A DNA stretch of 64,000 nucleotides, taken from GCA-003244245 sp050699575. GTDB taxonomy: Bacteria > Actinomycetota > Actinomycetes > Mycobacteriales > Pseudonocardiaceae. Where the stretch lies: positions 1 through 64,000 of the forward strand of contig JBOHFG010000260.1 in assembly GCA_050699575.1 (NCBI GenBank), in the 5' to 3' direction. Numbering within the stretch: position 1 is the first letter of the stretch; every line of letters starts with the position of its first letter. The translations under genes were made by a program, and so were the position numbers. The notes below the pieces were generated by a model that was not told where the DNA came from, made no database searches, and saw only the letters and a program-made list of their open reading frames with translations. This document shows positions 32,558-41,697 of this stretch, piece after piece.

Positions 32558-35443
32558 TCAGGAACTGAACGCCTCTATCGGGGGGCAGGAGCACATCAGG
32601 TTGCGGTCGCCATGGGCCTGGTCGATACGCCGTACCGGCGGCCAGACCTTGACGGGCGTGCGGCCCATCGGGTAGGCGGCGAGTTCCCGGCTATAGGGGT
32701 GGCCCCACTTGTCGGCCAGGCAGCTGGCGGTGTGCGGCGCGCCGCGCAGCGGGTTGTCCTCCGCAGGCCACTCCCCCTCGGCGACCCGGTCGATCTCGTC
32801 CCGGATCGCGATCATCGCGTCGCAGAAGCGGTCCAGCTCAGCGAGGTTCTCACTTTCGGTGGGCTCGACCATCAGGGTGCCGACCACGGGAAACGACATG
32901 GTGGGGGCATGCAGGCCATAGTCGATCAACCGCTTGGCGACGTCCTCGACGGTGACGCCGGTGGCCTTGGTGATCGGCCGCAAATCCAGGATGCACTCGT
33001 GGGCAACCAGACCCGGGGTCGAGCCATAGGCACTGCCCGTGTAGAGCACCGGGAAATACGGCCCGAGACGCCGGGCCACGTAATTCGCCGCGGCCACCGC
33101 GGTGAGCGTGGCGCGACGCAAGCCGTCAGCGCCCATCATCCGGATGTAGGCCCAGGAGATCGGCAGGATCGATGCGCTACCCCACGGTGCCGCCGACACC
33201 GGGCCCACCACAGTCCCAGGAGCCGTCTGCGGGTGTCCGGGCAGAAACGGTGCCAGATGGGCGAGGACGCCGATCGGACCCACTCCCGGCCCGCCGCCAC
33301 CGTGTGGGATGCAGAACGTCTTGTGCAAGTTGAGATGGCTGACGTCGGCGCCGAAGCGGCCCGGTCGGGCCAGCCCGAGCAGCGCGTTGAGGTTGGCCCC
33401 GTCGACGTAGACCTGCCCCCCGGCGTCGTGCACCAGCGCGCACACCTGCGCCACACCCGGCTCGTACACCCCGTGCGTGGACGGATAGGTGATCATGATG
33501 GCGGCCAGCTCGGCACCGTGCCGGGCGATCCGCGCGCGGAGATCGTCGAGGTCGACGTCACCGTTGCGATCACAGCCGACGACCACCACGCGCATCCCGG
33601 CCATCGCTGCCGAGGCTGCGTTGGTGCCATGCGCGCTGGCGGGGATGAGGCAAACGTCACGGCCGGTCTCGCCACGGCTGCGGTGGTAGGCGCGGATGGC
33701 CAGCAGGCCGGCGAGCTCGCCCTGGCTGCCCGCGTTGGGCTGCAGGCTAACGGCGTCGTACCCGGTGAGCTCGGCCAGCCAGCGCTCCAGGTCACTGACC
33801 ACTTCGAGCAAGCCCTGTGCGTCCTCCTGAGGCGCGAACGGGTGCAGCTCAGCGAATTGCGGCCAGCTGATCGGCTCCATCTCGGCAGTAGCGTTGAGCT
33901 TCATCGTGCAGGAACCCAACGGGATCATGCTGCGGTCCAGTGCCACGTCCTTGTCGGCCAGCATGCGCAGGTAGCGCAGGAGCGCCGTCTCGCTGTGGTA
34001 AGCGGAGAACACCGGGTGAGTGAGGAACGGCGAGGTCCGCCGCACCGCGGCAGGGATGGCGTCTGGAGTCCGGCGGTCGAGGATGTCCGGGTCGGCTACC
34101 CGCACGCCGAAGGCGTCCCAGACCACCCGCAGGTGCTCGCGGGTAGTGGTCTCGGCACAGCTGATCCCGACGTGATCGGCGTCGGCCAGCCGGAGATCCA
34201 CGCCGGCCGTGCGAGCGGCGCGAACCACCTCAGCGGCCCGGCCAGGCACCCTCGCCAGCACCGTGTCGAAAAAAGCGTCGGACACCACCTCGACGCCGCC
34301 GGAACGCAAGCCGGCAGCCAGCACCGCGGCCATCCGATGCGCCCGCCGAGCGATGCCCCGTAGCCCTTCCGGTCCGTGATAGACCGCGTACAGTGCGGCT
34401 ATCACGGCCAGCAGCACCTGCGCGGTGCAGATATTGCTGGTGGCCTTCTCCCGGCGAATATGCTGTTCGCGGGTCTGCAGCGCCAGGCGCAACGCCGGTG
34501 ACCCGTCGGCGTCGCGGGACACGCCGACCAGCCGACCGGGCAGTTGGCGCTCCAGGCCACCGCGGACAGCCACATAGGCGGCGTGCGGCCCGCCGAAGCC
34601 CAGCGGCACGCCGAAGCGCTGGGTGGATCCGATCGCGACGTCGGCGCCGATCTCGCCCGGGGGGCGCAATACGGTCAGCGCCAGCGGGTCGGCTGCGACG
34701 GCCACCGCAGCGCGGCGCTGATGCACCTGCTCGATCAGCATCGCGTGGTCGCGCACCGTACCCGAGGCGCCCGGGTACGACAGCAACACACCGAAGAACT
34801 CGCCGTCCGGGAGCCCCCGTGACAGGTCCGCGACATCCAGCTCGATGCCTAACGGCTCAGCGCGGGTGGCCAGCACGGCCACCGTCTGCGGCAACGTGTC
34901 GGCGTCCACCACGAACCGAGACGAGGTGGCCTGGCCGGCCCGGCGCAGCAGGGTCATCGCCTCGGCCGCCGCGGTGGCCTCGTCGAGCAATGAGGCATTG
35001 GCCACCGGCAGGCCGGTGAGGTCGCAGACCATCGTCTGGAAGTTGAGCAGTGCCTCCAGCCGGCCCTGGGAGATCTCTGGTTGGTAGGGCGTGTAGGCGG
35101 TGTACCAGGCCGGGTTCTCCAGCACCGAGCGGCGGATCACCGGCGGGGTCACCGTGCCGTGATACCCCATCCCGATCATCGGCACCCGCGGGTGGCACCG
35201 GTCGGCTCGCTCGCGCAGCTCAGCCAGGGCCTGCGTCTCCGTGGCCGGCGCCGGAAGACCCCCGACGGCCTCCGGGTCGGTGAGGGCAGGCGGCAGCGCC
35301 AGCTGGGCGAGCTGCTCCAGCGACTCGACGCCGATGATGTCCAGCATCCGAGCCAGCTCGGCTGGGCGCGGACCGATATGCCGGTCGGCGAACGGAGTGC
35401 CGTGCTCCAGCTCGGACAGTGAGCGCCGGTCTGATGTGTCCAT
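32558..35443 (-). CDS. gcvP: Glycine dehydrogenase (aminomethyl-transferring), P-protein
   Basis: The PLP-dependent decarboxylase of the glycine cleavage system, 961 residues, the usual length of the fused P-protein. Both halves are visible: FADRHIGPRPAELARMLDII and GYHGTVTPPVIRRSVLENPA in the first; MIPLGSCTMKLNATAEMEPI and the PLP lysine in NLHKTFCIPHGGGGPG in the second. GGAGG lies upstream of the ATG. A tandem glycine riboswitch occupies the leader, so expression should rise with glycine. The gcvH gene lies 3 kb away in the same cluster; gcvT is not in the window. Confidence 0.97.
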   Translation of the reverse strand: MDTSDRRSLSELEHGTPFADRHIGPRPAELARMLDIIGVESLEQLAQLALPPALTDPEAVGGLPAPATETQALAELRERADRCHPRVPMIGMGYHGTVTPPVIRRSVLENPAWYTAYTPYQPEISQGRLEALLNFQTMVCDLTGLPVANASLLDEATAAAEAMTLLRRAGQATSSRFVVDADTLPQTVAVLATRAEPLGIELDVADLSRGLPDGEFFGVLLSYPGASGTVRDHAMLIEQVHQRRAAVAVAADPLALTVLRPPGEIGADVAIGSTQRFGVPLGFGGPHAAYVAVRGGLERQLPGRLVGVSRDADGSPALRLALQTREQHIRREKATSNICTAQVLLAVIAALYAVYHGPEGLRGIARRAHRMAAVLAAGLRSGGVEVVSDAFFDTVLARVPGRAAEVVRAARTAGVDLRLADADHVGISCAETTTREHLRVVWDAFGVRVADPDILDRRTPDAIPAAVRRTSPFLTHPVFSAYHSETALLRYLRMLADKDVALDRSMIPLGSCTMKLNATAEMEPISWPQFAELHPFAPQEDAQGLLEVVSDLERWLAELTGYDAVSLQPNAGSQGELAGLLAIRAYHRSRGETGRDVCLIPASAHGTNAASAAMAGMRVVVVGCDRNGDVDLDDLRARIARHGAELAAIMITYPSTHGVYEPGVAQVCALVHDAGGQVYVDGANLNALLGLARPGRFGADVSHLNLHKTFCIPHGGGGPGVGPIGVLAHLAPFLPGHPQTAPGTVVGPVSAAPWGSASILPISWAYIRMMGADGLRRATLTAVAAANYVARRLGPYFPVLYTGSAYGSTPGLVAHECILDLRPITKATGVTVEDVAKRLIDYGLHAPTMSFPVVGTLMVEPTESENLAELDRFCDAMIAIRDEIDRVAEGEWPAEDNPLRGAPHTASCLADKWGHPYSRELAAYPMGRTPVKVWPPVRRIDQAHGDRNLMCSCPPIEAFSS

Positions 35444-35534
35444 CGCGGTGACCTCCGGGCGTCAGGCTAGAACTGCCGGGCACTATGCCCGATCGATCCT
35501 CCCCCTCTGTTCCTGCCCGGACCCGGCTTCGCCG

Positions 35535-35715
35535 AACGAGCGCCTGAGAGCTTTAACCGGCACTCTGCGCCGGTTTTCCCCGTCGGCGGGTGGCTTGCGT
35601 CACCACTTTCCAGAGGTGTCTAACCCGCGCGGCCCTGATCGCCTGAGAGTGTCCGGGGAGGAGTTGCTCCTTCGGCGCCCGGACAACTATGGCCGAGAAC
35701 TCTCCCGCGCGGGAT
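35535..35715 (-). promoter_or_regulatory. Tandem glycine riboswitch
   Basis: On the minus strand the leader of gcvP reads GCGGGAGAG, CGCCGAAGGAGCAA, then ACACTCTCAGGCGATCA (aptamer 1). It continues ACACCTCTGGAAAG, GACGGGGAAA, then AAGCTCTCAGGCGC (aptamer 2). These are the conserved blocks of two glycine aptamers in series. It ends about 90 bases before the gcvP start and should allow expression when glycine is bound. Confidence 0.92.
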
Positions 35716-35770
35716 CGACGACTACCCGATCAGTTTACCGTGGCGGTGCACCGCTGACACTCCCCACCGA

Positions 35771-35794
35771 CCGCTGTGACCGGCTGCACAGCGG
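35771..35794 (-). terminator. Hairpin after the MerR gene
   Basis: CCGCTGTG (35771-35778) pairs with CACAGCGG (35787-35794) across an 8-base loop, just past the stop of the merR gene on the minus strand and before the gcvP promoter region. Confidence 0.5.
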
Positions 35795-35800
35795 GATACG

Positions 35801-36424
35801 TCAGCTGATTCGGCGGGCTTGCCGGCGCTTGGTCAGCTCGTCTTCCGGTGCTGTCGCGACGCGACCACCATCAGCCCGCTCCGGGGGAAACTGGCTGATC
35901 GATCCGGCGATCTCCTTCATCGCACCGCTGACGGCAATGCCAAACACGCCCTGCCCACCTTGCAGCAGATCAACCACCTCCTCGGGTGAGGTGCACTCAT
36001 AGACCGTGGTGCCGTCGCTGAACAGCGTGATGCGGGCCAGGTCGTGCACCCCACGGCGCCGCAGGTGATCCACGGCCACGCGGATGTTCTGCAGCGACAC
36101 CCCGGCGTCCAACAGCCGTTTGACGACTTTGAGAACCAGGATGTCCTTGAATGAGTACAGCCGCTGGCTGCCCGAACCGGAGGCACCACGGATGGAGGGC
36201 ACCACCAGGTTGGTGCGTGCCCAGTAGTCCAGCTGGCGGTACGTGATCCCGGTGATCTGACATGCCACTGGACCGCGATAGCCGAGAAGATGGTCGGTCA
36301 CTCCGTGCGGGTCGGCCAGAACGGAGTCCGGGAACAGGGTGCCCTGGTCAGCGGCCTCGTCGGCGTCGGACTGCGTGACGTCATACGCCGGGTTGCCCGC
36401 TCCGCCGTGCGGTCCGTCGACCAC
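35801..36424 (-). CDS. MerR family regulator (Rv1830-like)
   Basis: A 207-residue regulator. HTH and recognition region: VACQITGITYRQLDYWART, then QRLYSFKDILVLKVVKRLLD; then a coiled dimerisation part and a C-terminal domain with SPEEVVDLLQGGQGVFGIAV. The order merR-DUF151-ftsR-garA-gcvH matches Rv1830-Rv1826. I prefer the GTG at 36424 because GGGAGG sits five bases upstream; an in-frame ATG at 36505 has no such site. In mycobacteria this protein influences cell division genes and drug tolerance. Confidence 0.88.
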   Translation of the reverse strand: MVDGPHGGAGNPAYDVTQSDADEAADQGTLFPDSVLADPHGVTDHLLGYRGPVACQITGITYRQLDYWARTNLVVPSIRGASGSGSQRLYSFKDILVLKVVKRLLDAGVSLQNIRVAVDHLRRRGVHDLARITLFSDGTTVYECTSPEEVVDLLQGGQGVFGIAVSGAMKEIAGSISQFPPERADGGRVATAPEDELTKRRQARRIS

Positions 36425-36606
36425 CCATGCCTCCCACGCCGTGCGCCGATCACCCACGAGCCACTCGGCCCGCGACGGGTCTTCCGACCATGCGGAGCGA
36501 ATCACACCGGCGCGACTCGCTGTGAGGATCGACGGTAGGCGCCACCGGGTAGCGGGTCAATCCGGCGCGCGGGAGCCTCACCCTCAACTTCAGCTCCAGA
36601 CAGCCA

Positions 36607-37080
36607 TCAGGTGTCCGCTCCGCGGAAGTCCTCCGGGGAGACCGACTCGAGGAACTCCCGGAACCTCTCGACCTCGTTCTCCTGCTCATCCGGGATGATC
36701 AAGCCGGCCTCGGAGAGCACCGACTCCTCGGCGTGAATCGGTACCCCGGCCCGCAACGCCAAGGCCACCGAGTCACTCGGCCGGGCAGAGACCCGCACAT
36801 CACCGTCGAAGACCAACTCCGCGAAGAAGATTCCTTCTTGCAGCTCAGTGATCCGGACCTGTCTCAGCTCCCCACCCAGCGCACTGATCACATCTCGGAG
36901 CAGGTCGTGGGTCATCGGCCTGGCCGGTTGCACACCCTGCTGCTCCAGGGCGATGGCAGTCGCCTCCCCATTGCCGATCCAGATCGGCAAGTAGCGCTCA
37001 CCCTCGGTCTCCCGCAACAGCAGGATCGGCTGGTTCGCCGGCAACTCCACCCGGACCCCGACGACACGCATCTCGCTCAT
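36607..37080 (-). CDS. DUF151 bifunctional nuclease family protein (Rv1829-like)
   Basis: 157 residues: MRVVGVRVELPANQPILLLR, then RYLPIWIGNGEATAIALEQQ, then RPMTHDLLRDVISALG and DSVALALRAGVPIHAEESVL. This is the DUF151 fold found in plant BBD nucleases and bacterial homologues. ATG with GGGAGG nine bases upstream. It lies inside the conserved merR-DUF151-ftsR order. Whether the bacterial protein is a nuclease is unproven. Confidence 0.9.
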   Translation of the reverse strand: MSEMRVVGVRVELPANQPILLLRETEGERYLPIWIGNGEATAIALEQQGVQPARPMTHDLLRDVISALGGELRQVRITELQEGIFFAELVFDGDVRVSARPSDSVALALRAGVPIHAEESVLSEAGLIIPDEQENEVERFREFLESVSPEDFRGADT

Positions 37081-37277
37081 CGCGTTGCGCCTCCCTCCCA
37101 CTGCACCCTGCGGTCGGGGTGCCTCGAGGATCGTCGTGCTCGGCGGTGGATTTTGGCACCGGCCGGAGTGGCTGCCAGACCAGTCATGTCTCCACCATTG
37201 CTACCTCAAGACGCTACACGCGGCACCGACCCCATGCCGAGTCCTGCGGCGGTCCAAATTCCCGACCTGGCTGCGGC

Positions 37278-38033
37278 TCAACTCCCGATGACCCCACGCA
37301 GCCCGATCCGCACGAGCAGGGCGTGCAGCCGCAACGACAACACCGCCAGTTCCCGGACCACCTCCTCAGCCCGGGCCCGAGCGTCAGGATCGCGCTGCCG
37401 GCTCATCGGGGTGACGATCTGCGCCAGCAAGCCCACCTCCCGGTCCGCGGATGCCCGGAAGGCGCGCAGGTGCCGGGGCTCCAACCCGAAGTCGGTCATC
37501 GCCTGGGCGGTCCGCACTACCGACAGGGCATCGGTGTCGTAGAAGCCTGCTGGACCGGGACGGACCAAGCCGAACTGCTCGAGCTCGGTGAGCACCGCGA
37601 TACCAATGCCGGCCGCAGTGAGCAACTCTTCTTGGGTCATCCGCACGGCGTCGAGAGAGCCGAGGTCTGCCGAGCCGTCCGATTCGGTCGCTGAGCCAGG
37701 CGGCGCGCTGGCCAGCGGACGCGGCGCCCGTGGCCAACGAAGGTCAGAACTTTGCTCGAGCTCGCCCCGGTCGAGGGCGTCCAAATGCTCCTTGATGACC
37801 CTCAGCGGTAAGTAATGGTCGCGCTGGGCGGCGAGCACACAACGCAGCCGTTCGACATCCTGGGCCGAGAACTGCCGATAGCCAGCAGCAGTACGTTCCG
37901 GCTGAACCAGCCCCTCGGACTCCAAGAACCTGATCTTGGAGATGGTGATGTCGGGGAAATCCGACCGCAGCTGGGCGAGCACCGAGCCGATACTCACCCC
38001 GGGCCGATGCCCGGAACGTCCCGGAGCCGTCAC
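37278..38033 (-). CDS. ftsR: MerR family cell-division regulator FtsR (Rv1828-like)
   Basis: 251 residues. The MerR HTH is at the N-terminus (VSIGSVLAQLRSDFPDITIS, then KIRFLESEGLVQPERTAAGY), with LRCVLAAQRDHYLPLRVIKE, and a second ligand-free domain containing MTQEELLTAAGIGIAVLTEL and FYDTDALSVVRTAQAMTDFG. The Corynebacterium orthologue FtsR activates ftsZ (family knowledge). It overlaps the garA stop by four bases, so both are translated from one mRNA. Confidence 0.92.
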   Translation of the reverse strand: MTAPGRSGHRPGVSIGSVLAQLRSDFPDITISKIRFLESEGLVQPERTAAGYRQFSAQDVERLRCVLAAQRDHYLPLRVIKEHLDALDRGELEQSSDLRWPRAPRPLASAPPGSATESDGSADLGSLDAVRMTQEELLTAAGIGIAVLTELEQFGLVRPGPAGFYDTDALSVVRTAQAMTDFGLEPRHLRAFRASADREVGLLAQIVTPMSRQRDPDARARAEEVVRELAVLSLRLHALLVRIGLRGVIGS

Positions 38034-38500
38034 CGCGACCCCTGGTCAGCCCCTCGGTCTACGGCACGCGGACCGGTCAGGAACACCAGCCGGAACTTGC
38101 CGATCTGCACCTCGTCGCCATGGGCGAGTACCGCGGTGTCCACTGGTTCCCGGTTGACGTAGGTGCCGTTGAGGCTCCCCACGTCCACCACCACGAAATC
38201 ACCGCCTTCCCGCCGGAACTCGGCGTGCCGGCGGGACACCGTCACGTCATCCAGAAAGATGTCGCTTTCCGGGTGCCGGCCCGCGCTCGTGGTGGACCGG
38301 TCGAGAAGAAACCGGGAACCGGCATTCGGGCCACGCTTGACCACCAACAGGGCGGAGCCAGCAGGCAACGCGTCGATACCGACGATGGGGGGTGCCGGTA
38401 ACTCCACGCTCTCGGCTTCAGCGAGGAAATCGGCCCGGAACACCGAGGTCTGCTCCGGACCCCGCTCTGGTGGTACACGGGGCCCGTCGTTCGTGCTCAC
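38030..38500 (-). CDS. garA: FHA domain protein GarA (OdhI)
   Basis: A 156-residue signalling protein that restrains 2-oxoglutarate dehydrogenase and adjusts glutamate metabolism. The FHA domain spans about residues 50-140: GPNAGSRFLLDRSTTSAGRH, then DVTVSRRHAEFRR, then SLNGTYVNREPV. The N-terminal phosphorylation segment reads EQTSVFRADF. Mycobacterial GarA has ETTSVFRADF with Thr21 (PknG) and Thr22 (PknB); here only the second Thr (T18) remains and the first is Gln17. It is coupled to ftsR and followed by gcvH. Confidence 0.95.
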   Translation of the reverse strand: MSTNDGPRVPPERGPEQTSVFRADFLAEAESVELPAPPIVGIDALPAGSALLVVKRGPNAGSRFLLDRSTTSAGRHPESDIFLDDVTVSRRHAEFRREGGDFVVVDVGSLNGTYVNREPVDTAVLAHGDEVQIGKFRLVFLTGPRAVDRGADQGSR

Positions 38501-38612
38501 GCTGGGCTCTCCTTCGCGGGGTGGTCACTGATGATCGGACCACAACCTACCGTGCCGGGTACAGACATCGCGGACAGAGGTCAGCGTCGGGCGGTGCCGA
38601 TCAACACTCGGG

Positions 38613-38999
38613 TCAGGCTTCCTCGTCAATGAGCCTGCGGTAGTCCTCGGCACCCAGCAACGAGTCCATTGCGGACGTGTCAGTCAACTTGATCTCGATC
38701 ATCCAACCTTCGCCGTAGGGGTCGGAGTTGACCAGTTCGGGGCTGCCATCCAGGGTGTCGTTGCGGGCCACGACCTCGCCTGCGAACGGCGCGAACACCT
38801 CCGACACACTCTTGGTCGACTCCACCTCACCAACCGGGTCACCCAACGCCACTGACTCGCCCACCGGTGGTAACTCCACGTGGACGATGTCTCCGAGCTG
38901 CGCCTGCGCATAGTCGGTAATACCGACCCGCACCGTGTCCGCCGCGCCGGCCAGCACCCACTCGTGCGCCGGGGTGTACCGCAGTTCCTCGGGAATCAC
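38613..38999 (-). CDS. gcvH: Glycine cleavage system H protein
   Basis: A 128-residue lipoyl carrier. Markers are IPEELRYTPAHEWV, GITDYAQAQLGDIVHVELP, and the lipoylation site GEVESTKSVSEVFAPFAGEV (Lys in ESTKS), ending DSLLGAEDYRRLIDEE. I chose the GTG start (VIPEEL) with GGAGG twelve bases upstream. It works with GcvP encoded 3 kb away. It starts 16 bases before the end of the upstream phosphatidyltransferase gene on the same strand. Confidence 0.95.
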   Translation of the reverse strand: MIPEELRYTPAHEWVLAGAADTVRVGITDYAQAQLGDIVHVELPPVGESVALGDPVGEVESTKSVSEVFAPFAGEVVARNDTLDGSPELVNSDPYGEGWMIEIKLTDTSAMDSLLGAEDYRRLIDEEA

Positions 39000-39015
39000 C
39001 GCGCGTTCCTCCACA

Positions 39016-39600
39016 TCATCCCTGGTGCACACCCCGTGCGGCGCGCACCGTCAACCGAACCTGCAGGAGGTACAGCACCCCCGACCAGAGGTACAAAGCG
39101 CCGCCCCAGCCGGTGAAGGCCAACGCGAGCGGCTGGGCCACCGCGCCCACCCCACCATGCATGTCGTGGGCGAGCAGCAACAGCGGGAAAGCGTAGAGCA
39201 GGCACAGCGTGGCTGCCTTGCCGATGTAGTGCACCGGAAGCGGACCATAGCCGTAGTGCCGTAGCACGGGCAGCGTGAGCACCAGCACGAGATCGCGGCC
39301 GACCAGCCCGGCAACCACCCACCACGGCACTATTTCCCGCACCGCGAAGGCCAACAGGGTGCTCAGCGTGGACAGCCGATCGGCCACTGGGTCGAGCAAC
39401 GCACCCAACGTGCTGGACTGGTTCAGTAAGCGGGCCAGCTTGCCGTCCAGCCAGTCGGTGAGACCCGACAGGGCCAGCACGAGCACGGCAAGCAGGTCGT
39501 AGTGCGGACCGAGCAGCAGCCACAGGAACAACGGAACAGCGGCCAGCCGGAGCATGCTGAGCACATTGGGCAGGGTGAGCAGCCGGTCCGATCTAGTCAT
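39016..39600 (-). CDS. CDP-alcohol phosphatidyltransferase (Rv1822/PgsA2-like)
   Basis: A 194-residue membrane enzyme that joins a CDP-diacylglycerol-type donor to an alcohol. The catalytic motif D-G-x2-A-R-x8-G-x3-D-x3-D is present in DGKLARLLNQSSTLGALLDP followed by VADR. Five to six hydrophobic helices are visible. It overlaps glf by eight bases. The product could be cardiolipin, phosphatidylglycerol phosphate or another lipid; the sequence does not decide this. Confidence 0.9.
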   Translation of the reverse strand: MTRSDRLLTLPNVLSMLRLAAVPLFLWLLLGPHYDLLAVLVLALSGLTDWLDGKLARLLNQSSTLGALLDPVADRLSTLSTLLAFAVREIVPWWVVAGLVGRDLVLVLTLPVLRHYGYGPLPVHYIGKAATLCLLYAFPLLLLAHDMHGGVGAVAQPLALAFTGWGGALYLWSGVLYLLQVRLTVRAARGVHQG

Positions 39601-40786
39601 CGAGGGAGCCGTCGAGCGCTCGGCTATGCGTGAAGTAGGGAGCGATCTTGTTATCGAACATCGTCAGCGCCGAGCCGATGGCCATATGCATGTCCAGATA
39701 CTTATAGGTGCCCAGGCGACCACCGAATAAGATATTACGATGCGCGGTCTCAGCTTTGGCTAAGTCGCGATAGCGTCCCAGCTTGGCCCGGTCCTCAGGG
39801 GTATTGATAGGGTAGTACGGCTCGTCCTCTTTGCCGGCGAACCGGGAGAACTCCCGCACGATAACAGTCCGATCGGTCGGGTAATGGTCCCGCTCCGGGT
39901 GGAAGTGCCGGAACTCAAGAATACGAGTGAACGCCGCGTCGGCATCGGCGTAGTTCATGACCGGGGTGCCTTGAAAGTCACCGCAGCCACGCACAACCTC
40001 CTGCTCGAAGTCCAGGGTGCGCCAGCCGAGCCAGCCCTCGGAGTGGTCGAAGTACCTGTCCACCGGGCCGGTGTAGATCACCGGTATGCATTCGGGGATG
40101 TCGTCGAGTACCTCGAAGTAGTCGGTGTTCAGCAGCACCTCAATGTTTGGGTGCGCAGCCATCTTTGTCAGCCACGCGGTGTAGCCGCCCACCGGAAGAC
40201 CCTCGTAGGTGTCATTGAAATAGCGGTTGTTGAAATTGTAGCGCACCGGCAACCGGGCAATGGTCGCGGCCGGCAGCTCCGTGGGGTCGGTCTGCCATTG
40301 CTTGGCTGTGTAATCACGGACGAACGCCTCGTAGAGCGGGCGGCCGATGAGCGAGATCGCTTGCTCTTCGAGGTTCGTGGCGTCCTTGCCATCGATCTCG
40401 GCGGCCTGTTCAGCGATGAGCGCCCTGGCCTCATCGGGGGTGAAGTAGCGACCGAAGAACTGAGAGATCATCCCCAGCCCCATGGGGAACGGGTAGACCT
40501 GGCCGCGGTGGATCGTGAACACCCGGTGCTGGTAGCCGGTGAACTCGGTGAACTGGTTCACGTACTTCCACACGCGCGTGTTCGAGGTGTGGAACAGGTG
40601 CGCGCCGTAGCGGTGCACCTCGATCCCGGTCTCCGGCTCCGCCTCGGAGTAGGCGTTGCCACCGAGGTGCGGGCGCCGCTCCACCACCAGTACCCGTTTG
40701 TCTAACTGGGCGGCAGCCCGCTCGGCCACGGTGAGGCCGAAGAAGCCCGAACCGACAACGACGAGGTCATATCGCGCGAAGCTCAC
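39593..40786 (-). CDS. glf: UDP-galactopyranose mutase
   Basis: Converts UDP-galactopyranose to UDP-galactofuranose for arabinogalactan. The 397-residue flavoprotein has the FAD motif LVVVGSGFFGLTVAERA, then ERRPHLGGNAYSE, RYGAHLFHTSN, the active-site stretch YTAKQWQTDP and GRLGTYKYLDMHMAIGSAL near the C-terminus. Its presence implies a galactan-containing wall, in line with a Pseudonocardiaceae or mycolata-like envelope. Confidence 0.96.
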   Translation of the reverse strand: MSFARYDLVVVGSGFFGLTVAERAAAQLDKRVLVVERRPHLGGNAYSEAEPETGIEVHRYGAHLFHTSNTRVWKYVNQFTEFTGYQHRVFTIHRGQVYPFPMGLGMISQFFGRYFTPDEARALIAEQAAEIDGKDATNLEEQAISLIGRPLYEAFVRDYTAKQWQTDPTELPAATIARLPVRYNFNNRYFNDTYEGLPVGGYTAWLTKMAAHPNIEVLLNTDYFEVLDDIPECIPVIYTGPVDRYFDHSEGWLGWRTLDFEQEVVRGCGDFQGTPVMNYADADAAFTRILEFRHFHPERDHYPTDRTVIVREFSRFAGKEDEPYYPINTPEDRAKLGRYRDLAKAETAHRNILFGGRLGTYKYLDMHMAIGSALTMFDNKIAPYFTHSRALDGSLDD

Positions 40787-40834
40787 GCCGCCGGAGGGTA
40801 GCCTTGATAAATTCCCGGCTCGTCCCGGGTCCGG

Positions 40835-41602
40835 TCAGACCCGGGTGTGCTCAAGCCAGTGCGCGAGGATGCCGGCGTCGCCGAGCACGGTGATCGGCGC
40901 ACCCCCAGGCGGGACACGGCGCGTCAGGACCAGCAGCAGGTCCACCACCGCACCCCGGACCGCGACATCGCCCTTGGTATGGCCGGGTTCCCAGACCGGA
41001 CCCGTCGAAGTCCGGCGCACGATCCACTCCCCTGCCTCGCCCAGCCCCGGGTCGGTGGCGTGCAGGTGCAGAATCTGGCCCTCGCCGCGCAGCTCGGGCC
41101 GTCTGTCGACGGACTGTGGCATGCAGAGCAGGCTCAGCCATTCGGAGATCGCATCGGCGGCGAGATCGGTGTCCAGGGCAAACTCGCGACCCAAGGCCAG
41201 CGTGGCGTCGGCCCGGTGCACGGCAGTCTCGTGCACCATTCGGCGAGCCCAGAACCCGACGCTGTGGTCGTCGGCCCAGCTCCACACCGGTGTCTGCGGA
41301 CCGGCCAGCCGGAGCACGGACGCCAGTTCGGCAGCGCCGTCCCGCAACCAGCCACGGAGCCCGTCGGCGTCCTCGGGTGCGGTCACATCCGACGGGAACC
41401 TCAGCAGGGTGGGGGTGAGCTGGGTGACAATCGCGGTAACCCACCGGTGGACCTGTCCGACATGCTGGGCGAGGTGGTGCACCGTCCAGTCCGGGCAGGT
41501 CGGTACTCGCTGCTGCAGGTCGGCGCCGGCCAGCGCCTCGGCGAACAGCACGGACTGCGCAGTCAACGCGTCGAGGTAGCGATCATTGTGCAGAGTAGCC
41601 AT
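40835..41602 (-). CDS. Maleylpyruvate isomerase/DinB family protein
   Basis: A 255-residue protein of the actinobacterial mycothiol-dependent maleylpyruvate isomerase N-terminal fold. Markers are VPTCPDWTVHHLAQHVGQVH (metal His) and FWARRMVHETAVHRADATLA, with a C-terminal SCP-like part (GAVVDLLLVLTRR). The start MATLHNDRYLDAL is supported by family alignment. The reaction is unknown; relatives are thiol-dependent enzymes. It is divergent from a methyltransferase gene. Confidence 0.88.
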   Translation of the reverse strand: MATLHNDRYLDALTAQSVLFAEALAGADLQQRVPTCPDWTVHHLAQHVGQVHRWVTAIVTQLTPTLLRFPSDVTAPEDADGLRGWLRDGAAELASVLRLAGPQTPVWSWADDHSVGFWARRMVHETAVHRADATLALGREFALDTDLAADAISEWLSLLCMPQSVDRRPELRGEGQILHLHATDPGLGEAGEWIVRRTSTGPVWEPGHTKGDVAVRGAVVDLLLVLTRRVPPGGAPITVLGDAGILAHWLEHTRV

Positions 41603-41697
41603 CCGATGCCCTCCCGTGGTGGTCGACCATGACTCGTAACCTACGCAGTTGCACCCTCGGTAGTGCGCGCCGCGCCGAGTGGTGTGCACTGTCCCTC

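Noticed and set aside
32612..34363. 583-codon plus-strand frame opposite gcvP
   Set aside because: Fully antisense to the conserved gcvP gene; typical high-GC shadow frame.
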